Shown here piece by piece: positions 15,572-27,800 of a stretch of 36,564 bases of DNA. The DNA comes from an uncultured Clostridia bacterium. Lineage in GTDB: Bacteria; Bacillota; Clostridia; TANB77; CAG-508. The stretch is taken from contig CAKOVW010000005.1 in assembly GCA_934122125.1 (NCBI GenBank), forward strand, positions 1 to 36,564, in the 5' to 3' direction. Numbering within the stretch: the stretch's first letter is position 1; every line of letters begins with the position of its first letter. Both the position numbers and the translations under genes were made by a program. The notes under the pieces were generated by a model. It was not told the origin of the DNA. It did not search any database and was given only the letters and a program-made list of their open reading frames with translations.

Positions 15572-15601
15572 GAGAAAATTAATAATATCTCTTGCAAATT
15601 T
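15562..15601. repeat. 14-bp inverted repeat between giant and cohesin genes
   Basis: AAATTTGCAAGAGA (15562-15575) is perfectly complementary to 15588-15601, with a 12-base loop. On the minus strand it follows the giant gene's stop by 34 bases and could act as a weak terminator or mRNA end, though no clear T-run follows. One arm contains the cohesin gene's -35, so it could also be an operator. Confidence 0.6.
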
Positions 15602-15635
15602 ATTATTTAGAAATTTGCTTTCAAAATTCACGTTG

Positions 15636-15821
15636 TTATAACGTTATTTTTCCAACAATGGCTTGTTTTTCTTTGGAAATATCTAAAGCCTTAATTACTC
15701 CATCATCATTTATATCTTCTGCTAGTAAATAAGCACCTTCTAACTTTTTCTTTCCTACTAGATGTTGTTTCATAATAGAAATGTCTAATGCTCTAATTAA
15801 TCCATCTCCTGTTACATCTCC
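15636..15821 (-). other. Dockerin-coding segment of the giant gene
   Basis: Residues about 4902-4962. The two halves each have a calcium loop with acidic or polar residues at positions 1, 3, 5 and 12, followed by a helix: DVTGDGLIRALDISIMKQHL and DINDDGVIKALDISKEKQAI. The shared ALDIS...KQ..VGK pattern marks the internal duplication of type I dockerins. In known dockerins the residues just after each loop (here Ile-Ser and Ile-Ser) help set cohesin specificity. Confidence 0.8.
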
Positions 15822-18800
15822 TATAACAGATAATGTTTTAGTAATACTTTCATTTCCCTTAGTAGCTACTATTTTCATTCCTGTTCCAACATAACTGTTA
15901 TCAGCTACTAGATTTCCTTTATTATCATATACTTTCATTTCACCATTTGATTTCATATTAGCTAAGTAGTCTTTTACTGTTCTTGGTCCTGAAATTCTTT
16001 CTACATAATTTTGTGTTACTCTGTAAATATCTGATATTAAGTATAACTTATCTTCTGATGTTTTTATAGGTTGATGTAATAAATTTACTGTTAGTGCATT
16101 ATCTGAAGCATTTACAATTTGTATATTTTCACCTTGTTTTAATTCAACATTGTATAAAGCTCTACTATTGTATATTTCAGTTACATTTGCTTCTATTTTT
16201 TGTACTTCTGTTACTGTTTCATATCCATTTGGTTCTTGTAATTCTTGTATACTGATTTCAAATTTCTTCAAATCTGGTATTTGAAGTCCTTGTGCAATAA
16301 TTTCTCCTGCTTCATTTGCTGTTAATTGTTTTGTTTCTCCGTTAAATGTTATATTTAATTTAACATTTTTGTCAGCAATTATTTTATTTGTTATTTTATC
16401 TACTATATTAACTTGCATTGTGTATTGGTTAGTTGCTGATTCACTTGCTACATAAATGATAACTGTACTATTTGTTTCGTCATATTTTGCTATTACATTT
16501 TTTGCTTCTTTTATAGTAATATTTCCACTTGTTTGATTTCTATTCATTGTAACAGACATTTCATTATTGTTAATTTGGTAACCATCGCCTGCTTTTGTAT
16601 TTTGTAAGCTAATTTCAATATTTCCAGCTCCGTTTGCTTTTAAAGTTATTTCTCCTTTTTCGTCTGTTGTCTTTGTTGTTTCTAATGATGTAGCTCCAAC
16701 AGATTGATTAACTTTAATGCTAAACTCAGAGCCTTTAATTACTGTTTGATTATTGTTTTTATCTACGTTTATTACCTTAACAGTATATGGTAAAACGCTT
16801 AGTGTTTTTGGCTTGTTAGCAAATGCATATTTTACATAGTTGTTGTTTTTATCCATAAGCTCTAGTCCATCTGTTTCGGATGCGTTTGTAACATTTCCTT
16901 GTGCATCATATGTTAAAGATATTTCTCTAGGATTATTATCTAATTGGTAACCTCCACTTGCTGTTGTTTCAACTAAACTGTATTTTTTAGTTTCACTAAA
17001 TGACTTTGATAAAGCAAAATATGCAATTCCTTTATTATTTGTAGTTGAAGTATACTCTGTTCCTGATGTCATATCTACTAGTTTAAATGAAGTATTTGCA
17101 ATATTTAAATCATAATCGCTTTCATCAACTTTATTAATAGCTACTCCTACTAAATCTGTTTTGTTAGGAACTTTTATATTAATTACCTTATTTTGATTGT
17201 CAATATTTAATAAGTCATCTTGTACGTTAGCATAAACTTTTTGTAATACATCATTTTCTTTCTTGATTCCATATTTATAATATCCGTCTGTTTCTCCTAG
17301 TTCATATCCTGTTGGAGGTGTAATTTCTTTTAATTCAATAATTATATTTCCACTACCAACTAAACCTTTTAAACAAATTTCACCATTTGCATCTGTTTCA
17401 ACTGCTTGATATACTGGTATTCCTACATCAGGTGTTACTTTAACTTGGAATAGTACATCTGCTATTCTAATATTTGAGTCATTTTCATTTGTTTTTACAA
17501 TTTTTATTTCGTAAGGTTTTGCATATTCTTCTAGCTTATTAGTAACTTCTACTTTTATATTTGTTAATGTACTTAATATATTTGCATTATCTTTTCCACT
17601 AATAAGATTTGTATTTACAATTTCACCACTTGCATTAATTTCGGCTTCAATTATAATTGGTGCAATTTGTTGATAGTACTCGTTTTTCTCTTCTGTTAGT
17701 GTAATAAAAATAGATTTTCCATAATATTTATTATCAATTGCAGTTTGTATACTTCCTGTTTGAGATGTTGTGATAGTACCATAGTCTGTAATATTACCTA
17801 TATTGTCCTTTTCTTGTACTTTTAAGTTGAATTTTATTTCTGATAAGCAGTTTCCATTTTCGTCTTTTTTATCAACCTCAAGTTTTATTACTGGTTTATT
17901 ACTTACTATAATTACAATTTCTCTTGTCTTTTGGTTTACCTTTACACTTGTATTTTGAGAATTGCATGTTTGATTTCTAACATTCAATTTTACATCATCT
18001 ATGTCTGTTTTGTCTAATTCAACATCAAACTCAACATCAATTGGAACATTAATTAATCCTTCATGACCTTCTGGAGCCTTTGTTTCAGTTAGTGTTAATT
18101 TTACTTTGCCTTCATATTCTAGTTTTCTAATTTCAATTATACCCTTTTCAATAACAAGTCCGTTAATTGTTTTTGTGCCAGTTTGTAAAGAGTTATAAGT
18201 TTTTACATTAGTTCCATTTACATTAAGATTAATATCAAATGTAGCACCATCTACTCTTTGCGTATCATCTTGTCCTTGCTTAATTATTTTTATTTTGTAG
18301 TTATCTATATTTCCAAATGCAATAATGACATTCATAGTTAGTTTATTGGTGTTGCTTACATTTTCAACTCTTGCTGATTCTCCATTTATTGATTTTATTA
18401 ATCCATTTTCATCAAATTCCACTACTACATATTGTTCTTTAATTGCATTATATTTTCCATTTGTGCTATCTGGAGTAGTAGGTGTAGAAATTGTATAGAC
18501 TACTTTTTTATTAAACAATTGATAAGTATTTCCCAAATTGAATAAGGTAATGGCATTTACACTATTTACTGGTCCTTTTTCTAAAATGATATTATCAGTT
18601 TTAGCCAAAATATCAGTCATTGTTTGATTAATTTCTCCATATTGTGCTTTTACTGTATGGCTTCCATTTTTTACTATATTTCCTGTTTCTCCGTCAATGT
18701 CTATGACATTTAATACTAGGTTATTATCATTTTTCAAGTAAATGGTAATAATTCCTGTTTCATTATCTATAGTGTAGTTTAAATTATCTGTGCCAGACAA

Positions 18801-21800
18801 GTATGTTAATTTATATTCTTTACTGCTTTTATTAATTTTAATATATCCGGCATTCTTATTATTTACACTATAATTATCTGGTATACTATTTTGTTTAAAG
18901 TAGAATGTAAGATCTCCGCTTGCTTGTACATTTTCTATGGCTGCTTGTCCTCTTGAATTTGTTTTTAAAGTAGTAGATTTAATAGTTCCATCTATTCCTT
19001 CAACAGAAAGTGTAAATTCTGAATTTGCTATTGGTTTTTCTGTTTTGGTATCTTGATTTACTACTCTAAATGTTACCCTGTCATCATTTGTTATTTTTAA
19101 TTTTAAATGTACACTTTCTTTAGAGTCCGACATCTTATGTAAATTATCAGTTGCCAATTCTATAATAGTATTAGCTGGTTGTTGTTCTATAGTATATGCA
19201 GTAATTCTTCCTTCTGAATTATAGCAAACTTTTATAATAGCATCTTCAATTTTTCTATATCCTGATGGTGCTTGAAGTTCTGAAATTGTGTATTCTATAG
19301 TTTTATTTTTAGGAATTTCACCAATGTATTTAGCAACTTCTCCCTTAGTGTTTGTCATAACTCTCCAGCTGTTTGTATTATCAGATTCTTTTGCTGTAAT
19401 TATATATTCAATTCCACTTAGTTTGTTTCCATAAACATCAACTTTTTCTATTCCAATTCCCATTTGGCTTTCTACTTTTATTTCTACTTGTACGCCTTTT
19501 AGTCTTGTTTTCTTATATAGGTCTTCACTATAACCTTGGGTAATTTTTTGGTTTTGTGGGTTGATAATATATGTTCCCTTTTCGTTTATTGTTCCTAAAT
19601 TTCCATATGAAACTACTACTTTAATTGGATTTATTGCCTTATATCCGCCCATACTTCTAGTTTGTATAATTGTATAAGTTACATTTCTATTTTCATAAGT
19701 TGGTGGAACTGAAATTTTCAAAACACCATTTGCATCTGTTATGCTATTAACTGTAGTTTCAATTCCAGTTAATTCATTTTTAACTTTAAATCCTAAACCA
19801 TATACACCACTATTATAGTTTTTGTCTGTTACTTTTAATGCAATTTCTAAAGTAGATTTGCTATATAGTTGTAATATAATATTTGGTTCTGTTTGAGTAT
19901 TGTTTTGTTGTACTTTTTTAACATCCAATCTTTCCTTATTTAAAGCATTTACACTATTAATAGTTCCATCTAAGCTGTATTTTACTTCAAATACTTGGTC
20001 ATCAACAATTTCATATCCTCTTTGTCCTTCTGTTTGGTGAATTGTATAAGTAATTTTTTCTCCTGGATAAACTCTTCCTAATGTTGATATTACATTTGTT
20101 AATCCCACTGTTGAAGATATTGTAGCCTTTTCTCCTTTGTCTGATGTAACTTCATATTTAGCATTAATATTTATAGTATGGTTATGATAATCAGACGTTA
20201 TTATAGACATTGTTGTAATCTTTTTAGTACCAAGTTCAAGTTTTAAAATTCTTGTTCCTACGCCACTTACTGTAACATACTCTGAGCTACTTGTTGCAAT
20301 TGCAGAAATTCTTCCTAAGCTATCATATGTTACATTAACAATTATTTCAGGTAGTCTTTCAGTATTTGTATCTGTTGTTAATGTTCGTTCTTTTATTGTA
20401 TATGTTACAGTACTTGAAGCCTTAATTGCTCCTGCCATAATATTTGCTTTTCCTTGTGAATTTGTTGTGGTTTCTATTTCTTTTAATCCTTGAGAATTAA
20501 TAACCAATGTTCTTCCTGCAAGAGGTGTCTTTGTACTAGTATTTGTTCTCTCAATCTGCATACTTAAATTTGGAGTATATTTTATTTTAATATCTATTGC
20601 TAGTCCACTTCCATAACTTACTTCAATTAAAGGACTATTTGATTTACAATTTATAATGTTGCCATTGCTTCCAAAGTATACCCTAATAAAATAGCTTGCC
20701 TTTTCAATTGTATTATCATATCCAGCTGGTGTTGTTAAAACATTAAGTTTGTAATCTAAGTATCCATTTGCAATAGTAGAACCTAATATAGTGCTTACTT
20801 GACCATTTGAATTAGTTTTTAAGTTAACACTTTGTCTACTATAGTTAGTTTCTTCCAAATAAATTTGTGCACCTATTACTTTAATATTTTCATTAAATCT
20901 ATCTTGTGCAGTAATATAAAATTCAAATTTTTGTTTATTTTTTATTTCTATATTTACTTGGTAATTATCAAATGTAATCGATTTAATTACTGATCTATCC
21001 GCTGTACTAGAAGAAACTACTTGATAAGCATTTGTTATTTTTCCGTCATTATTATATGTTACATTAATAAGAATATTTTTATTTAAAGTATAACCTCTAT
21101 CAACTTTTGTTTGTTTAAAAACGTAAGTTACAATTTTATTTTTGGGTACTGATTCTAATATTGCACTTGCTTCGCCTTCTTTTGTAGTTAAATTTATTTT
21201 TCCGTCAATACCATATCCAGTTAGTTCATATGTAGAGTTAACAGCTAAAGTATCATCTCCATCAGATACATTTTTAATATTAAATTTAGTAACAGGATTG
21301 TTTTTAACTGTTATTTTAATTGTATAGGCTCCTGTTTGCTCGATAACATACGCAATTCCTGGTGTTGCATAATTTGCATTTGAAATTGGAGAAATTGATT
21401 TTATCTTTCCATTTTCATCAAAATTAATATCTATTTTAATGTTAGCGATAGCTATGTAGCTGCCTTCTATTTGAGATTGTGTTATAGTAAGAGTTTGTTT
21501 TGAATTAGTTGCTAATATTTTTCCAAAGTTAATAATTCCTAGTCCAGTACCAGCATCTGTTGTAGTATCTCTATAAACTCCAGTTGTTAACTGTGCGTTG
21601 AAACTAGATTTTATTTTATTTGAGTTGTCCATAATATTTTGATCTTCAATAATAATTTTAAATTCGTCTATTTCTTCATATTTAATTTGAAGATCTATGT
21701 CAAAAATATCTAATTTATCTGTTTCTGTTTTTATTGAAGCATACTCATATCCAGATAGTAATTTAGAATTTTGTTTGATTATTTTTCCTTCTCCATCACA

Positions 21801-24800
21801 ACTAATTTGAAGAGTTCCAATTACTTTATTCATTGCTTTATATTTGTATCCTAATGGTGCTTGTAATTCTACAATTTCATAAGTAGTTGTTTGACCTGCA
21901 AGAGTTTCCCCAACACTGGCATGTGCTATTGTATCAGCTGTTGTAATAACAGTTCCTGCATTTGCAGGTTTATTAGCTTGTCGTACTTGATATTTTCCAC
22001 CTGCTAATGGTGTTTTGGTATTTTGATCTATTGCCTCTACACCTACAGTTAAAAGTGGTTTACTTTTAATTGTAATAATAATATCTGTCAAATTGTAATA
22101 TTCTGAATTTTTACTTGGAATTTCAACTGACAAGTAATCTTGTACACTAGTTGGTACTTCACTTGCAATAATTTTTCCTTTTTCATTATATGTTAATGTA
22201 AATTCAGCATTTTGTATTGCTTTAAATCCAAAAGCTGGTATTGTATTTATTACTTGGTATGTAATCTTTTCTGAAATGTAATATGGTCCTACATAAAGTT
22301 GTGCTCTACCATCTGCTGAAGTTGCTTTTGTATCTCCATATAGTTCTGGCTTTCCTTTTTGTATTATTTTAAATGTATTTCCTGCAAGCATATTAGTATC
22401 ATCTTCATTGTTAATGTTATAAACTTGCATTTTTACTTTTACTCTATTTTTAGTAATTAATTTTAATGTTGTTGTTCCAATAGTATTATCTTCATCAATT
22501 TGTACATAGCCATCACTAGCAATAATTCTTGCATCTACAATTATTCCTTTATTATCATATGTAACAGATACCTGAATATCAGAATCATTAAGCATATATT
22601 TTTCATCAATTGAAGATTGTTTCAAAGTATATGTTATAGTTTGATTTTTATATTTTTGGCAAGAGCCAACATCCGTATATCCTGTTCCATCTGATACTAT
22701 CAAAGGATATGTATTATCCTTATCTGTATTAATTGTTACATCATAAGTTGCAGATTGTATTATTTTTGTTTTGTCAGCGTCGTCTTTTAAGTCTATAAAA
22801 ATTTTAGTTCTTTCACTTGGAGTTACATACATTTTCATTTCCATATTTACATTAGTTTTTGTGTCTTTTACTGTAGTAACTAAATCAAATACTCCATCTT
22901 CTTTGCTTGGTGTACAAGCTGTAATTTTTCCATTTTCATCAAATACAACTGTTAGATCTACTTCTTTTGTAGGTTCATAATCAATTGCATTTGTAACTTG
23001 AGAAATGTGGTAAGTAATAGTTTCTCCCTTATATACCTCTCCAATTAATTCTACAACATCGCCAAGGTTGTCTGTCTTTGTTGCTACATCACTATGCTGA
23101 CCTTTACTATTAGTAATGTCAAACCTATATCCCTCTAAACTATAATCAACTTCTTTGTTAGTACTTTCTACTTTTATTTTCATGTGGAAGTCTTCTACTC
23201 TGACATTAGCATTAATATAATTTTTGTTTTGCTCAAAAGTCGTGTTTATATATTTTCCTGTTGTAATTTGCTTATTTACATTTCCATAATCGTCAAAAGT
23301 TACTTCTACTTTTCCTCTTTCTGTATAAGTATCTCCTGTTTGTTCTAATATTGTATAAAGAACTGTCTGATTATTATGCTGTGTTTTAAAGCCAATTTCA
23401 GTGTTATTATTGTACATTTCTTTTGAAACGCGCTCTTCTTCCACTGCTTGATATGTTCCATCTGCATTTTTTACTTGTGAGGTTGCCTTAAATATGTTTT
23501 TATTATAAATTTTATTTCCTTGTATTTCTTTTTTATTAATATTAATTGTAAAATAAGGTTCTATCTCATTAATAATATTTAATTTTAATAAAGTATCTCC
23601 TACTGGATCGCCTTCTATTGCTGCTGTTAATGTTGAACCTTTATTTGGTACATTAATTTTTTGTTCCGTTAAAATTTGAGGCTGTCCACTTATTTTTCCG
23701 TCTTTGTCATAAGTAACTCTAATCAAAATGTCATTATTTTTGATGTATGATTTTGAACTTTCAAATTCTTCAATTCTATATATCATTTTTCTTAAAGCAT
23801 GTGCATTTTCAAAGTAGATTTTAGTTAATCCATTATCATCTGTTGGTTGTGAGTAACGAACCTCATTAATAGCTAAATTATTAACTGCATATTCTTGTTC
23901 ATCCCATACTGTAACTTTATATTTAGTACCACTTAATTTAATAGTGCTATTTTCTGAGTCTGTATCTGTAATTTGCATAACTGGTTTTGTTTCCACTTGT
24001 TTATTTTTCATCTGAATATCAATAGATGATATTTCGGTTGTTCCATTCTCGACATTATTTTTGCCTAAAATTACTGTATTTTCTTCTTCATAATCTGAAA
24101 TTATTTGACAATCTGTTACTGTTCCACTGTTGCTAAATAATATTCTTACTTTTATTGAATCAATTGCTCTATAATTGTCTGGTACATAATATTCTTTTAA
24201 CACAACATCTATTGTTTGACCATAGTACTTATGTGAGCCTGTTTCTGGTAATACTACCTTTAATTTTGTGTGTCCTTTCTCATCTGTTTTTTGAGAACCA
24301 TAAGTAAATATCTGGCTTTCTTCTCCTGTAGTTTTGTTTGAAATATGATATGCATCAGTCTGTATTCTTACACCTTGCAATGGTTTACCATTTTCATCTA
24401 GTTTTTTTACATTAATAGCAAAATTGTAAATAAGACTGTTATAAATAGTATATTCAACTTTGTTATTGCTTGAGCCTACATATTCAACATTATCAGATAT
24501 TGTAATTTGTTTTAAATTTTTTACATTTGCATCATCATCAAAAGCGACCTCAAACTGTGTTGTTATAGTTGCTTCATTTTTGTAAGATAGACTTCCTCTT
24601 CTACCATTTGAAATTTGTGCTAATTCTATTCTTAGCGTTCTGTTAGCATATGTATTATCTAAGCTAACTTTTCCTGTTCCAGCTTTAATTTCAACAGTTT
24701 GGTATCCAAGTGGAGTATATTTATCTCCTTTTTTCTCACTTACAATAACACTTGCTTCTCCATTTAAGTCATAGTTCGTATCAATATCTTTTAGGTTAAG

Positions 24801-27800
24801 TGTAATTTCTAAAGGATTTGAAAGTGCTTTATTTAGTATACCAATATTAATTGTATCTGTTCCTAAACTGTTATATTTCTTGATGTTACCTATTGCATAT
24901 TCTTTAGTACCATCTCTCTTAATACAACTTAAGTATTGAATATTATCTACAATTCCTTGTGCACTAATTCCTCCTATTGCAAATTCTTCTGTATCATTTC
25001 CTTTAGTAATTTCTGCTGATTTCATTTTTCCATTTTCATCAAATTTTGCAATAAATTTAATGTCTGTTGTATCTCTTCTGTAGTTATATGGTGAAACATT
25101 TTGGATAACTGTTAATTCTACAGTTTTATTTTTGTAGTCTTTATATAAATAAATTGAATCTGTACCATTTGTATCATTAACATTAGTATTGCCCCTTGAG
25201 TTAGACATTTCATAAATTTCTTTTGAAATTACTCCATCTGAAACAAGTCTGGTTTCTAATGTAACATCACTTCCAGTAATAAATTTGAAACCATGGCTTT
25301 GTGAATCTGAATTATCTTTGAAAATTCTTTCTAATTTTTGTGCATTTTCTAGTTGATAATAATCTGTTTCCCATCTATCCCAATACCAATACCAATATGA
25401 TGACCATTGATATGAATAACTTCTTGTCCAATTTCCATAAGATTTATTAAATACTTTTATAGCTACTGTTGCATTTTCTGGTCTTTCTTCTGCTGGTCCT
25501 TCTTGATTAGGATCATCTGGAAGGCCTGGAACATCTGGAACGTCTGGTTGTTCTGTTTCAGACGCTACTTTTGTAGGTACTGTTATTGTTACTACTTTTT
25601 TAGTTACTCCATCTACTGTTTTATTTGTTATTTCAACTTTTAATTCTTTTGTAGTAGTGTCTTGCAAGTATACAAGATTTCCATTTTCATCTATTTTTAA
25701 TGTAACTACTTTTATTTCTTCATCTAGTCCATAACCAACTGCTGCTTTAACTTCTTTTAATAGTATAGTAGTTTTATCTTGTCTAATTGCTAAATCACTA
25801 ACTTCTATTTCATCATTAACAAGTGTATTTGCACTTATTATACTGCTTTCTGCATATGGCCTAATTTCAACATCATATCTTGAACCTGGTATTTTTTCTC
25901 CTTTTGAATTTACTTTTATAATGTCTATATCATAAAGAATTCCAGATAATATGTCCTCTGTTGAATTCATTATTTTTAATGAAATAGTTAATTGATTTTG
26001 TCCAGCTTCATAGCTTACTAAACGATCTGATAAAAGTTCTTTTCCTTGTAAATAGCTTATGCCTTTGTAAGTAAGTATTTCTCCTTCTTTGGTAAAACGA
26101 ACTTCCACATTAATTGTTTTTTCTAGTAGTTTATATGGTTCTACTGTTTGTAACTCTTCTATTTTAAATATATAGCTTTTTGCTTCTGTTGCTACAAAGT
26201 TTTCTCCTACTTCAATATATCCATTTGATGTAGTAACAACTTCTTGGCTATATCCTGTTGTTTCTTCTGTTACTCTAAACTTAAAACCTCCCAAAGCTAA
26301 TTTTTGGCTTGAATCTGTTTTCGCAATTTGGAATTTAACTCTACTATTTCTATTTGAATAAGCATTATCATCTATTAATACATTTCCTTTTTCATCAATT
26401 TTAACTTGAGATGAATTAATATTGTTTGTAGAATTTACTTTATAAACTCCTGCATTATTTTTAGTTAATAAAATAGTTTTTGTTTTTTCATCTAATAAAT
26501 ATCCATCTGCTGCCTTAGTTTGAGTAATTTGTATAGTAATATTTTTATCATTTAATAAAGCTGTACTTGCTCTTCCATTATTATTTGTTGTTATAATTTT
26601 AGTTGTAATTGAGTCAGAAGTTGACATTTTTACCTTGTATTGTGCTCCTGCAACATTGCTTCCAGCTTCTTTATCCTTTTGTGTAATTACTAGATTGTTA
26701 TCACCTTCTATTTCATTCATAGTACCACTAATTTCTATATTAGCCACATATTTAAATAAGTCTGTGTCATCATCTTCTGAATAAAATACTTTAACATTTT
26801 CTAGTTTTGACATTTGATATGTATCTACAATTCTGTTATTTTCATATTTGATAACTATTATAGGAGTAATTCCTAATACATCATTTTCTATTTCTAATCT
26901 GTATAATACTTCTCCATGTCCATCATTTTGTATTTTTATTAATTCTATATTTCCATTTTCATCTGTTACACCAGAGCCTATTAAACTGTTGTCTAAAGTT
27001 TTATAAACTTTAACTCCTATGCCCTCTAATGCAACATCTGGATTTTCTTCTGAATTTATTTTTATTTTTATGGCATTTGTACTAGCTTTTTTAATATTTG
27101 TTAATTTAACATATACAACACCATTTTCTACTTTTTCAAATACTCCACTCATAGATGCTTGATTATATTCAATGCTTCCATCTGCTTTTCTATTAATAGT
27201 AATATAACGATCTACTGTTTCTTTTGCATATCCATTTGCTGCTTCTTCATGAACAAAGGTTAATTTTAGTAATCCTGTTCCATATAAACCATCAGCAATA
27301 ATATTTCCATCTGAATTTGTTGTATATGTTTGAGTTGTATATTCTAATCCGTCTTCTGTTTCTACTTTAATTCTATATTTGCTTTTTTCAATAGAATTTC
27401 CATCTCTATAGTCTGTTACATGAATTTGTGTTGTAAATTTGCTTGTTTCTTTTCTTTGGTTTGCAACTGTTATATTTGCTTTTGTTTGGTCTTCAATTGT
27501 AACTGCTTTATTTTCTGCAAATAATTTTTGTGATACTTTAGATACCTCACCATTTTCATTAAATGTTATCTTTAAATATGTATTACCAACATTAATATAT
27601 TGTTCATTTACACTTACTTGCTCTAAAACATATTCTTTAGTTACATTAATTCCTGCAATTGGCATAGAAAGAATTAATTTTCCATCCTCAGTAACGCCAT
27701 TTGCTACTTGTACACCATTTTGTTTTAATGTAAAAGTTGTTCCTGATAATAAGTTTTTAGTTTGTGAATCTATGTTAGTAATTTCAAAATTAAAGTTCAC

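Noticed and set aside
25470..25560. Pro-rich linker in the giant protein taken as a wall-spanning anchor
   Set aside because: It lies in the middle of the protein and is followed by over 3200 residues of folded repeats, so it cannot be a C-terminal wall-spanning segment.
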